Below, in pieces: positions 48,783 to 57,509 of a stretch of 64,000 bases of DNA. Below the pieces are notes generated by a model. It was not told where the DNA came from and made no database searches. It was given only the letters and a program-made list of their open reading frames with translations. The stretch comes from Sinorhizobium alkalisoli. GTDB lineage: Bacteria > Pseudomonadota > Alphaproteobacteria > Rhizobiales > Rhizobiaceae. The stretch lies in the NCBI RefSeq assembly GCF_008932245.1, contig NZ_CP034909.1, positions 2,294,001-2,358,000 of the forward strand. Reading direction: 5' to 3'. Position 1 is the first letter of the stretch. The number at the start of each line of letters is the position of its first letter. The position numbers were made by a program, and so were the translations under genes.

Positions 48783-49325
48783 TCAGTGCCCTTCGAAGGA
48801 GACCAGCGTACGGACGTCGACGCCCAGCGCCTCGAGTTTCCTGCGCCCGCCGAGTTCCGGCAGATCGATGACGAAGCAGGCGGCAACGATCTCCGCGCCC
48901 ATCTGAAGCAAGAGCTTGGCGGCGCCTTCGGCGGTTCCGCCGGTGGCGATCAAGTCGTCGACAAGGATTACCTTTTCGCCCGGCACGATTGCATCCTTGT
49001 GCATCTCCATCTCGTCGACGCCGTATTCGAGGCTATAGGCGATCCGGACCGTCTCGTGCGGCAGCTTCCCCTTCTTGCGGATCGGCACGAAGCCGGCGGA
49101 CAGCTGATGCGCGATCGCGCCGCCTAGAATGAAGCCGCGCGCCTCGATGCCGGCGATCTTGTCGATCTTGGTGCCGGCATAGGGGTGAACGAGTTCGTCG
49201 ATCGCGCGACGGAACGTCTTCGGATTGCCGAGCAACGTGGTTATGTCGCGGAACATGATGCCGGGCTTCGGATAGTCCGGAATGCTCCGAATGGCAGAAA
49301 TCAGTTCCGATTGAACAACGGTCAT
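48783..49325 (-). CDS. apt: Adenine phosphoribosyltransferase
   Basis: A 180-residue purine salvage enzyme, converting adenine and PRPP to AMP. The PRPP site is [33 protein letters not shown] and the N-terminal [18 protein letters not shown] match the family. The ATG at 49325 is the normal start. It is convergent with the MaoC pair. Confidence 0.97.
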   Translation of the reverse strand: MTVVQSELISAIRSIPDYPKPGIMFRDITTLLGNPKTFRRAIDELVHPYAGTKIDKIAGIEARGFILGGAIAHQLSAGFVPIRKKGKLPHETVRIAYSLEYGVDEMEMHKDAIVPGEKVILVDDLIATGGTAEGAAKLLLQMGAEIVAACFVIDLPELGGRRKLEALGVDVRTLVSFEGH

Positions 49326-49737
49326 GCTGGAGAAAGCCTTTGCGCGTTTGAAAGTGTCAAAGCCATAGCATCAACAAAGCGCGGACTTACAGGATTTTCT
49401 TCGGCTCGGGCCAGACTTGCGCGGCTTCGCGGGTCTCGAGCGCGGGTCTTAATACCCGCCCGCCAGCATCTTCCGGACGAGGGCTGGACAACACGCAAGC
49501 CCTGCCCCCAACCCGCATCGATCCACTCAAACCCCACAGGATTTGGCCGAACGCCGGAGTTGATGTTAGGCTTGTCGCCGGGTTGCGGCCGGTCGCGGCG
49601 CTGCCCATTTGCAGAGCGAAACACAGCGGGATGAGGGTGTCGGCGGAACTTTCCGCTTGCATCCCGCTTCGACTTCCTGGAGCGAGGCCGGCACTTCGGC
49701 GCACCCGCGGCCACGGCCAAAGAGAAGGAGGAACACC
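49326..49737. other. Intergenic region, 412 bp
   Basis: No gene recognised. A short inverted repeat (GCGGGT at 49442-49447 with ACCCGC at 49454-49459) is the only structure noted. Confidence 0.5.
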
Positions 49738-49923
49738 ATGCGCTTATTCGAATGCGGTACGCTCGTCCCCGGTTGCGATTGGCACACCCGCGCGGACAAT
49801 GATGCGGAGATCGTACGCCGGGTCGTCGAGCATATGCGCGAAACCCATGGAGAAACGGTCATCCGCGAAAACATGGTCGACAACATCAAGGCGCGCATCG
49901 TCGACGAGCCACAGGCTGCGTGA
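49738..49923 (+). CDS. DUF1059 domain-containing protein
   Basis: A 61-residue DUF1059 protein: ECGTLVPGCDWHTRADNDAEIVRRVVEHMRETHG with the conserved Cys pair. DUF1059 proteins are small and possibly metal- or redox-linked. AAGGAGGAACACC lies just before the ATG at 49738. It is followed at once by a RIME-like repeat. Confidence 0.88.
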   Translation: MRLFECGTLVPGCDWHTRADNDAEIVRRVVEHMRETHGETVIRENMVDNIKARIVDEPQAA

Positions 49924-49937
49924 CGCCGGACGCCACT

Positions 49938-50040
49938 TGCAGCGCTGCGCGTCTCATCAGACGCGCAAACGTCGCTGTAGCTTTGAATTGCTGCATGTCT
50001 CGTCCTGAAATCGAGGTCGATCGAAGGAGACATGCAGGAG
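49938..50040. repeat. RIME-like mosaic element, two palindromes
   Basis: The first palindrome is GCGCGTCT at 49947-49954 with AGACGCGC at 49959-49966. The second is CTGCATGTCT at 49991-50000 with AGACATGCAG at 50028-50037, joined by a CGCTGTAGCTTTGAATTG segment. The about 103-bp, two-palindrome layout fits the rhizobial RIME1 family. It lies directly downstream of the CCA transferase. Confidence 0.72.
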
Positions 50041-50042
50041 CG

Positions 50043-51302
50043 TTAGCGCGCCTGCACCAGGGACTCGAGCCGGGCGACGAGCGTTGCCCGGTCGACGCTG
50101 AAATTGCGCTCGATCCAGAAATTCTCGAGTTGCGAAAGAAGCGTTCCGACCTGCGGCCCCGGCGCCACGCCGGCCTTCAGGACGTCGGCTCCAGTCAGTG
50201 GAAAGGCCGGTCTCCGCCATTTTTCCGCACGTGCCAGCAGCCGCTGAAACGCGGCCGTCTCGGCCAGAAAGGCCGGATCGGTCTCGGCCTTGCGGCGGGC
50301 GGAGGCAAGTGAAAGCTTCAGGCGCGCGATCGTCCCCTCGGCGTCGTGGCGGTAAAGCGCGCGATCAAGGGCCGCATCCGGCAGGGCGGCGGCGATCTCC
50401 GGCGCCTCGGCGAACCGGACGAGATAGGCCGCTTCCGCCTTTGAGAGACGCAGGCGCGACGCCATTGCCGCAATCCGTTCGGAATCGGGTGGAATCATCG
50501 CGGCAAGCCTCAAAAGCGGATCAGGCGCCCAGGAGAAGGTCTTTTCCGCGGTAATCAGGGCCGGGATAGCGTCGATGCCCCATTTTTCGGTCTCCGGCAG
50601 AACCTCGCCGAGCACGCCCGCCTGGCGCATCCAGAGAAGCGCGCGGCCGGGATCCGCGGCTGACAGCAGCTTCTTCATCTCGGTCCAGACCCGTTCGGCG
50701 GAAAGCGTCGCAAGCTTCGCGCGGGCCTGCGCGCAGGCCCTGAGGCCCTCCGCGTCGGGCCGGCCGCTGCCAAAGTGGGCGAAGAACCGGAAGAACCGCA
50801 AGATGCGCAGATAATCTTCGGCGACACGTTCGGCGGCATTACCGATGAAACGCAGCGTCCGGCTTTCAATATCGGCTAGGCCACCGACATAGTCGAAGAT
50901 CTCACCTTCGCTGTTTGCATAGAGTGCGTTGATGGTGAAGTCGCGGCGCACCGCATCCTCTTTCCATCCCGATCCGAAGGCGACTTCGGCGCGCCGGCCG
51001 TCGGTCGCAAGGTCCTCGCGCAAAGTCGTCACCTCGTAGGGCACGCCGTCGACGACGAGCGTGACGGTGCCGTGGTCGATCCCCGTTGCGACCACCTTGA
51101 TGCCGGCGGTCTTCGCCCGCTCCGCAACGTCTTCTGGGTGCCAGGTGGTCGCGAGATCGACATCGCCACCTGGCAGGCCAAGAAGGGCGTTCCGCACCGC
51201 GCCCCCCACGACCCGTGCTTCTCCGCCGTCAACGTTCAAGAGCGCGAAGACCCGGCGCAGCGCCGGTGCCTGAAACCAGGGCTCAGCGGCAATGGAGGTC
51301 AT
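50043..51302 (-). CDS. CCA tRNA nucleotidyltransferase
   Basis: A 419-residue polymerase-beta-type nucleotidyltransferase (PcnB/CCA family). Near the N-terminus GGAVRNALLG and the catalytic DVDLATTW appear; RRDFTINALYAN, FIGNAAERVAEDYLRILRFFRFF and a helical body follow. It adds or repairs the tRNA CCA end; a poly(A) polymerase activity cannot be excluded. It ends an operon with the NUDIX and DUF1285 genes, overlapping the NUDIX stop by 4 nt. Confidence 0.93.
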   Translation of the reverse strand: MTSIAAEPWFQAPALRRVFALLNVDGGEARVVGGAVRNALLGLPGGDVDLATTWHPEDVAERAKTAGIKVVATGIDHGTVTLVVDGVPYEVTTLREDLATDGRRAEVAFGSGWKEDAVRRDFTINALYANSEGEIFDYVGGLADIESRTLRFIGNAAERVAEDYLRILRFFRFFAHFGSGRPDAEGLRACAQARAKLATLSAERVWTEMKKLLSAADPGRALLWMRQAGVLGEVLPETEKWGIDAIPALITAEKTFSWAPDPLLRLAAMIPPDSERIAAMASRLRLSKAEAAYLVRFAEAPEIAAALPDAALDRALYRHDAEGTIARLKLSLASARRKAETDPAFLAETAAFQRLLARAEKWRRPAFPLTGADVLKAGVAPGPQVGTLLSQLENFWIERNFSVDRATLVARLESLVQAR

Positions 51303-51931
51303 GCGTAAAGCCTTTCATAGAGCATGCGGACAATGCCTGCGGTGATGCCCCAGATGTTTCGTTCACCATAGGGCATGCGGTAGAAATGCCGCTCGGCACC
51401 ATCCCAATGGCGACTTCCCCGCCCATGGTTCTTCGGGTCCATTAGAAACGAGAGCGGCACCTGGAACACGCTTTCGACTTCCACCGGATTGAGGACGAGC
51501 TCGAATCCCGGCTGCACCACGGCGAGAACCGGCGTGATACGGAAGCCGGAAAGCGCCATGTAATGCGGCAGACGGCCGACGGGATCGACGAAGCGCGGAT
51601 CGAGCCCGATCTCCTCTTCGGCCTCGCGCACCGCCGCCATCTCGACAGACGGATCCTCAGGATCGACGGCGCCGCCGGGAAAGGCGACCTGCCCGGAATG
51701 CTTGCGCAGCGTCGAGGTCCGTTGGGTAAAGATCACGCTGGCATCCTCCCCGTCGTCGACGACCGGTACAAGGACGGCCGCGTCTTTCAGATTCAAGGTC
51801 TCGAGGTAAGGCACGATGCCGGGATTGAGCAGGAAATCCCCATGATCGCGCCAGGAAGTCTCAACCGGACCACCCGTCTGCTTTCGCGCGCGGCGACGAA
51901 ACTCCTCGGCGGAAAAGAGCGGACGACTCAT
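51299..51931 (-). CDS. NUDIX hydrolase (CoA pyrophosphatase-like)
   Basis: A 210-residue NUDIX protein. The Nudix box (GGAVDPEDPSVEMAAVREAE then EEIGL) has all metal-binding glutamates, and the preceding LRKHSGQVAFPGG is typical of CoA pyrophosphatases such as NudL. It cleaves CoA or related dinucleotides. It overlaps both neighbours by 4 nt (ATGA). Confidence 0.92.
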   Translation of the reverse strand: MSRPLFSAEEFRRRARKQTGGPVETSWRDHGDFLLNPGIVPYLETLNLKDAAVLVPVVDDGEDASVIFTQRTSTLRKHSGQVAFPGGAVDPEDPSVEMAAVREAEEEIGLDPRFVDPVGRLPHYMALSGFRITPVLAVVQPGFELVLNPVEVESVFQVPLSFLMDPKNHGRGSRHWDGAERHFYRMPYGERNIWGITAGIVRMLYERLYA

Positions 51932-52551
51932 CGGGACAGTGCTTCCAGTTCCGCCGCCGGCATGATCGGGAAGACGGCCCCGCCCGACCGCACGCAGAAC
52001 ATCTCGGTCCCGCCGATCTGAGCCTTCTCTCCGAGCTCTACAAGATCGTACATGACCGGCCGGGAAACGAGCGCCTCCAAACGGCCGCGCACATGCAGAT
52101 AAGGTTTCAGCTCGCTATTCTCACCATGGATGACGAAGCGCAGCGGATGGTCCGGACCTGCCTCGACCACATCGCCGACATTGGTGCGGAAGGTCAGCAC
52201 GCTTGCTCCATTCCGTGCGGTCACACTCATCTCAACCGCTAGGAATGGGGCATCGGCAACACGGATGCCAACCTTTTCCACCGGCGTGACGAGATAGGTC
52301 CTGCCGTCCTCGTCCTTGCGCAGCACGGTCGAAAACAGTCGGACGAGCGGCTGGCGGCCGATCGGCGTTCCCATGTAGAACCAGGTTCCGTCGCCGCGGA
52401 TTTCCATGTCGATGTCGCCGCAAAAGGGCGGGTTCCAACGTTCCACCGGAGGCAGTCCCTTCGCTTCTCCGCCGGTCTGACCGGCAGCGCGAGCGATCAG
52501 TGCGGCAAGGCCCGCCGCGTCACTCGTCTGCTGAATCTTCGGCTCTGCCAT
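51928..52551 (-). CDS. DUF1285 family protein
   Basis: A 207-residue protein. PPVERWNPPFCGDIDMEIRG, GTWFYMGTPIGR and YLVTPVEKVGIRVADAPFLA are DUF1285 hallmarks. Its role is unknown. The ATG at 52551 is preferred over one 18 codons upstream because the earlier segment is basic and unconserved-looking. It is the first gene of the operon with the NUDIX and CCA genes, and divergent from the MoxR gene. Confidence 0.88.
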   Translation of the reverse strand: MAEPKIQQTSDAAGLAALIARAAGQTGGEAKGLPPVERWNPPFCGDIDMEIRGDGTWFYMGTPIGRQPLVRLFSTVLRKDEDGRTYLVTPVEKVGIRVADAPFLAVEMSVTARNGASVLTFRTNVGDVVEAGPDHPLRFVIHGENSELKPYLHVRGRLEALVSRPVMYDLVELGEKAQIGGTEMFCVRSGGAVFPIMPAAELEALSR

Positions 52552-52754
52552 CGTTCTGTCCCGTTTGGCCTCGATCTTTTCCCTGAAGCACTGTGCGTCC
52601 GACAAGGTTTTCGGACGTTAGGCGCTCCGTGGCTCACGAGATAGTGCGTCTGCGGCGGCTTGTCAGCCGCCCGCCAGAGTCTAAATTGAAAAACTGGACC
52701 GAAGGTTCGAAGGACCGCGATTCGGTTCCGAACGTATGCGTGGGGAGACAGGCG

Positions 52755-53768
52755 ATGAGTGTGATGAAGGGTGCGACGGAGCTCGCCGACGAGAAGGCGA
52801 TCGTCGCCGCCGCGGAGGCCGCCCTCGGCGAAATCGCGCACATCCGCGCTGAGGTCGGCAAGGTCATCTTCGGCCAGGAAAGCGTCGTCGAGCAGACGCT
52901 GCTCGCGGTGCTGTCGGGCGGCCATGCGCTGCTCGTGGGCGTGCCGGGTCTCGCCAAGACCAAGCTCGTCGCGACGCTCGGAACGGTGCTCGGCCTCGAC
53001 AACAGCCGGATTCAGTTCACCCCCGACTTGATGCCCTCGGACATCCTGGGCTCGGAGGTGATGGATCAGGACCAGGCCGGCCATCGCTCGTTCCGTTTCA
53101 TTCCCGGACCGATCTTCACGCAGCTTCTGATGGCGGACGAGATCAACCGCGCCTCACCGCGCACCCAGTCGGCGCTGCTGCAGGCGATGCAGGAATATCA
53201 CATCACCATTGCCGGCGCGCGCAAGGACCTGCCGCAGCCTTTCCATGTGCTGGCAACACAGAATCCGCTCGAGCAGGAAGGCACCTATCCCCTCCCCGAG
53301 GCGCAACTCGATCGCTTTCTGATGCAGGTCGATGTGGGATATCCGGAACTCGCCGCCGAAAGGCAGATCCTGTTGGAGACCACCGGCGTGTCGGAGGCGG
53401 AAGCTCGCCCCGTCATCAACGCCGCACGTCTCCAGCAACTCCAGTCGCTGATCCGCCAGATGCCGGTGGGCGAGAAAGTGGTCGACGCGATCCTCTCGCT
53501 CGTCCGTTCTGCCCGCCCGGGAAACGGCAATGCGACGACGGACAAGAATGTCGCCTGGGGACCCGGGCCGCGCGCCGGGCAGGCGCTTATGCTTTGCGCC
53601 CGCGCACGCGCTCTCTACGACGGCCGACTGGCTCCTTCCATCGACGATATACTCGCCCTTGCCGAACCCGTGCTGCAGCATCGTATGGCGCTGACCTTCG
53701 CCGCGCGCGCCGAGGGCATGACGGTACGCGACGTCATCGGCGATCTGGTGAAGCGAGCCAAGGGATAA
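52755..53768 (+). CDS. MoxR-family AAA+ ATPase
   Basis: A 337-residue AAA+ ATPase. Walker A is GVPGLAKTK, Walker B LLMADEINRA, with the MoxR features FIPGPIFTQ and ATQNPLEQEGTYPLPEAQLDRF. MoxR ATPases act as chaperones in assembling complexes with von Willebrand-type partners. The ATG at 52755 follows GGGGAGACAGGCG. It heads a four-gene operon; spacing to the DUF58 gene is 3 bp. Confidence 0.95.
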   Translation: MSVMKGATELADEKAIVAAAEAALGEIAHIRAEVGKVIFGQESVVEQTLLAVLSGGHALLVGVPGLAKTKLVATLGTVLGLDNSRIQFTPDLMPSDILGSEVMDQDQAGHRSFRFIPGPIFTQLLMADEINRASPRTQSALLQAMQEYHITIAGARKDLPQPFHVLATQNPLEQEGTYPLPEAQLDRFLMQVDVGYPELAAERQILLETTGVSEAEARPVINAARLQQLQSLIRQMPVGEKVVDAILSLVRSARPGNGNATTDKNVAWGPGPRAGQALMLCARARALYDGRLAPSIDDILALAEPVLQHRMALTFAARAEGMTVRDVIGDLVKRAKG

Positions 53769-53771
53769 CGC

Positions 53772-54692
53772 ATGGCCGCGATCGGGCAGATAGTCGCGCG
53801 TACGCCTTCCGGCGAGGTTCTGTCGCGCGCCCAGCAACGCGCGATGCTCGTCCCCGATTGCCTCGTCGAGGCGCGCCGGATTGCCAACACGGTGATTTCC
53901 GGCTGGCACGGCCGGCGCAAGCGCGGCATCGGCGAGAATTTCTGGCAATTCCGCCCCTATAGCCTGGGCGAAAGCATGTCGCGCATCGACTGGCGCCGCT
54001 CCGCCCGCGACGACCACACCTATGTGCGTGACCGCGAATGGGAAGCCGCGCACACGATATGGCTCTGGGCCGATCTCTCGCCGTCGATGATGTACAAGTC
54101 CACACTCGGCCAGGTCTCGAAGGAAAGCCGCGCGCTGGTTCTGATGCTGGCGCTCGCCGAAATTCTCGCCCGCTCCGGCGAGCGGATCGGCTGTCCGGGT
54201 GTCATGGAGCCCGTTTCCGCCCGCAACGCCGCCGAACGGCTCGCAACCGCGATCATGCTGAGCCCGCTCGCCGAGGGCCTTCCGGAGACGGGGATGATCC
54301 GCGGCATGAGCGATCTGGTGCTGATCGGCGATTTTCTGGACCCGGCGGACGCGGTGATGGAGCGGCTCGGCCCCGTCGCGCGTCGCGGCCTGCGCGGTCA
54401 TGTGGTCGAAATCGCCGACCCGGCCGAAGAGGTCTTCCCCTATGCCGGGCGCACCGAGTTCACCGATCCCGAAACCGGCGAGAAGCTGACGGCCGGCCGC
54501 GCCGAAATCCTGCGGGAAGACTACCAGCGCGCCTATCGCGCACGCCGCGACAGCCTGGGCGACGGGCTGCGGCATCTCGGTTGGACATTCATTCCGCACC
54601 GGACCGATAGACCGGCGTCCGAGGCGCTGGTCGCCGTGCATATGTATCTTTCCGGAATGCCTTCCCGCGCGACCCATGGAGGGCTCCTATGA
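53772..54692 (+). CDS. DUF58 domain-containing protein
   Basis: A 306-residue cytoplasmic protein with the DUF58 signature (GRRKRGIGENFWQFRPYSLGESMSRIDWRRSAR, YVRDREWEAAHTIWLWADLS), a degenerate vWA-like fold. It is a usual partner of MoxR ATPases. Its stop overlaps the next start by 4 nt (ATGA). Confidence 0.95.
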   Translation: MAAIGQIVARTPSGEVLSRAQQRAMLVPDCLVEARRIANTVISGWHGRRKRGIGENFWQFRPYSLGESMSRIDWRRSARDDHTYVRDREWEAAHTIWLWADLSPSMMYKSTLGQVSKESRALVLMLALAEILARSGERIGCPGVMEPVSARNAAERLATAIMLSPLAEGLPETGMIRGMSDLVLIGDFLDPADAVMERLGPVARRGLRGHVVEIADPAEEVFPYAGRTEFTDPETGEKLTAGRAEILREDYQRAYRARRDSLGDGLRHLGWTFIPHRTDRPASEALVAVHMYLSGMPSRATHGGLL

Positions 54693-57502
54693 TCGGCGGC
54701 CTCTCCCTCGCCTTCGCCAATCCGATGATATTGTCGGCGCTTCTGGCCCTGCCCATCATCTGGTGGCTGTTGCGCATGACGCCCCCACGCCCCGCAGCCG
54801 AGGTGTTTCCTCCGCTGCGCGTCCTTGCCTCGGTGATCAAGCGCGAGGAGACGCCGTCGAAGAGCCCCTGGTGGCTGACGCTCATCAGAATGCTGATGGC
54901 CGCCGCCGTCATCCTGGCAATCGCCAATCCGGTGTTCAACCCGCGCAGCAACACGCTCGCCTCCTCCGGTCCGCTTCTATTGTTGATCGACAACAGCTGG
55001 GCGACCGCGCCGGATTGGGAGCGCCGGGTCGAAGCCGCCTCGGCACTGATCGACGACGCGGAGGCAAGGGACGTGGCCGTGTCGATCGTGCTCACCGGCG
55101 ACCGGCAGCACGATGCCACTCCGGGATCGGCAGCCGCCGCGCGCACCCGGTTGGCGGCCGCCGCGCCCGCGCCGCTCCCGGCAAACCGGCGATCGGCTCT
55201 TGCGGCGCTCGATACAGCCTTTACCGATACCGCGCCTGGTACCGCGGCCTTCATCACCGACGGCATCGAAACAGGTGACACCCAGACCATGCAGGCGCTT
55301 GCCGAACTCGGCGCGGCGGACGTCCGGGTGATCGAGGCGGACGGCGCCCAGGCGGTGGCGATCACCGACACGATGAACGAGTCGAGTGGCATGTCGGTGA
55401 CGGCAACGCGCCTGAAGACGGACGCGAACCGTTCCCTTCCGCTTGTCGCCTATGACAGCCGCGGCCGTGCGATCGCCGACGGCTCGATCGATTTTGCCTC
55501 CGGCGAAGGGGTCGCGAAGGGAACGATCGAAGCGCCGTTCGAACTGCGGAACGACTTTGCCCGCATCGGCATCGAAGGTGCGGCCACGGCCGGCGCGATG
55601 CACCTGCTCGACGACGGGTTCCGCCGGCGCCGGGTGGCGCTGTTGAGCGGAGAGGCGCGCGACCGGTCGCAGCCGCTCCTTTCGCCGCTCTATTATATCG
55701 ATCGCGCGCTTGCCCCCTATGCCGATCTCATTGAGCCGCGTGAGACCGATCTCGCCATCGCCATTCCCGAGCTCCTCGATCAGCGCCCATCGGTCTTGAT
55801 CATGGCCGACATCGGCCGCTTGCCGGAAGAGACCTATCCGCTGATGACGAAATGGATCGAGAATGGCGGGACGCTCATCCGCTTTGCTGGCCCCAGGCTT
55901 GCCGCAGCCCCGGCAGATGATCCGCTTGTTCCGGTGACGCTGCGGCAAGGCGAGCGGGCGCTCGGCGGCGCCTTGTCCTGGTCGGAGCCACAGCCGCTCA
56001 CCGATTATCCGGCCAACGGCCCCTTTGCCGGCATGGCGCGACCGACAGACATCCTCGTCAAGCGCCAGGTCCTCGCGGAACCGACGGCCGATCTGGTGGA
56101 GCGGACCTGGGCGAGCCTCGCGGACGGCACGCCGCTGGTCACCACCGCGGTCCGCGGTTTGGGCCGCATCATCCTGTTCCATGTCAGCGCGGAGGCCACC
56201 TGGTCGAACCTGCCGATTTCCGGCGATTTCGTGGAAATGCTCCGCCGCAGCGTCCAGCTTTCACGCAGCGGCGGCGTTACCGGCGAGACCAAGGCCGTCA
56301 AGGCACAGGCGCTCGCACCTTATCGCCTTCTGAACGCCGATGGCGTGCTGGTCGCCGAAACCGGCACTGCCCGCCCGCTCGAAGTGCGGCCCGGCAGGGA
56401 ACCGGTCGCGACACCGGACAACCCGCCCGGCCTTTACGGCTCGGAGGACGGCTTTACGGCACTGAATCTCCTGCCGCGCGACGCGGAACTGAAGCGCATC
56501 GACATGACCACCGCCGGCCCCTACGCCTCGGAACGGCTCGTCCAGGCGGAAAGCTGGTCGCTGAAGCCGGCGCTGCTGACGCTCGCCCTCGTGCTGCTGC
56601 TGGCCGACGCCGTGATCGTCCTGTTCATGGGGGGTGCCTTCTCACGCATCCGCTCGGCGCGCTCGGCGGCGGCACTCATTTGCCTCATCGCCGGGGCTGC
56701 CCTTCTGCTTCCGCCGCAGGCTTTCGCGGACGACATACGCCCGGGCGACGATCGCATTCTCGAGCGGCTGGATACCACCCATCTCGCCTATGTCGTCACC
56801 GGCGAGGACGAGGTGGACCGGCTGTCGGAGAGCGGGCTCAGGGGGCTCACCAGTTTCCTGACCTACCGCACGACGCTCGAGCCCGGCGCTCCCGTCGGCC
56901 TCGACATCATGAGCGACGAGCTCAGCCTCTACCCGATCATCTATTGGCCGATCTCGGCAACAGCCCCGATGCCAAGTCCACAGGCCGTGAGCCGGATCGA
57001 CGCCTATATGCGCGCTGGAGGTACCGTGCTCTTCGACACCCGCGACCAGTTCTCCTCGCTCGGCGCCTCGTCGAGCGGCACGAGCCCGAACACGGAGCGG
57101 CTGCAGGCGATCCTCGGCAATCTCGACATTCCGCCGCTGGAGCCTGTTCCGACGGATCACGTTCTGACCAAGGCGTTTTATCTGCTGACGAATTTCCCGG
57201 GCCGCTATAACGGCAGTCCGCTCTGGATCGAAGCGCAACTGGACAACCGCGAGGAGGAAAGCAACCGCCCGGCCCGGCCCGGCGACGGCGTGACGCCGAT
57301 CATGATTACCGGCAATGATTTTGCCGGCGCCTGGGCCATAGACGCGAACGGCGCCGCGCTCTTGCCGACGGTGCCGCCGGACGAGATGCAGCGCGAGTAT
57401 TCCTTCCGCTCCGGCGTCAACATCATGATGTATATGCTGACGGGCAACTACAAGGCCGACCAAGTGCATGTTCCTGCTCTGCTCGAGCGGCTCGGGCAGT
57501 GA
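54689..57502 (+). CDS. Large membrane protein, BatA-like N-terminus and DUF4159 C-terminus
   Basis: A 937-residue protein. The N-terminal BatA-type membrane segment (FANPMILSALLALPIIWWLLR with TPPRPAAEVFPPL) and a second helix around residues 68-86 precede a vWA-like domain (LLLLIDNSWATAP). A GATase-like middle region, helices near residues 635 and 665, and a C-terminal DUF4159 domain (IRPGDDRILERLDTTHLAYV...LYPIIYWPI) follow. It is envelope-anchored and part of the MoxR unit. The role of these loci is not settled. Confidence 0.9.
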   Translation: MIGGLSLAFANPMILSALLALPIIWWLLRMTPPRPAAEVFPPLRVLASVIKREETPSKSPWWLTLIRMLMAAAVILAIANPVFNPRSNTLASSGPLLLLIDNSWATAPDWERRVEAASALIDDAEARDVAVSIVLTGDRQHDATPGSAAAARTRLAAAAPAPLPANRRSALAALDTAFTDTAPGTAAFITDGIETGDTQTMQALAELGAADVRVIEADGAQAVAITDTMNESSGMSVTATRLKTDANRSLPLVAYDSRGRAIADGSIDFASGEGVAKGTIEAPFELRNDFARIGIEGAATAGAMHLLDDGFRRRRVALLSGEARDRSQPLLSPLYYIDRALAPYADLIEPRETDLAIAIPELLDQRPSVLIMADIGRLPEETYPLMTKWIENGGTLIRFAGPRLAAAPADDPLVPVTLRQGERALGGALSWSEPQPLTDYPANGPFAGMARPTDILVKRQVLAEPTADLVERTWASLADGTPLVTTAVRGLGRIILFHVSAEATWSNLPISGDFVEMLRRSVQLSRSGGVTGETKAVKAQALAPYRLLNADGVLVAETGTARPLEVRPGREPVATPDNPPGLYGSEDGFTALNLLPRDAELKRIDMTTAGPYASERLVQAESWSLKPALLTLALVLLLADAVIVLFMGGAFSRIRSARSAAALICLIAGAALLLPPQAFADDIRPGDDRILERLDTTHLAYVVTGEDEVDRLSESGLRGLTSFLTYRTTLEPGAPVGLDIMSDELSLYPIIYWPISATAPMPSPQAVSRIDAYMRAGGTVLFDTRDQFSSLGASSSGTSPNTERLQAILGNLDIPPLEPVPTDHVLTKAFYLLTNFPGRYNGSPLWIEAQLDNREEESNRPARPGDGVTPIMITGNDFAGAWAIDANGAALLPTVPPDEMQREYSFRSGVNIMMYMLTGNYKADQVHVPALLERLGQ

Positions 57503-57509
57503 GACCGCG

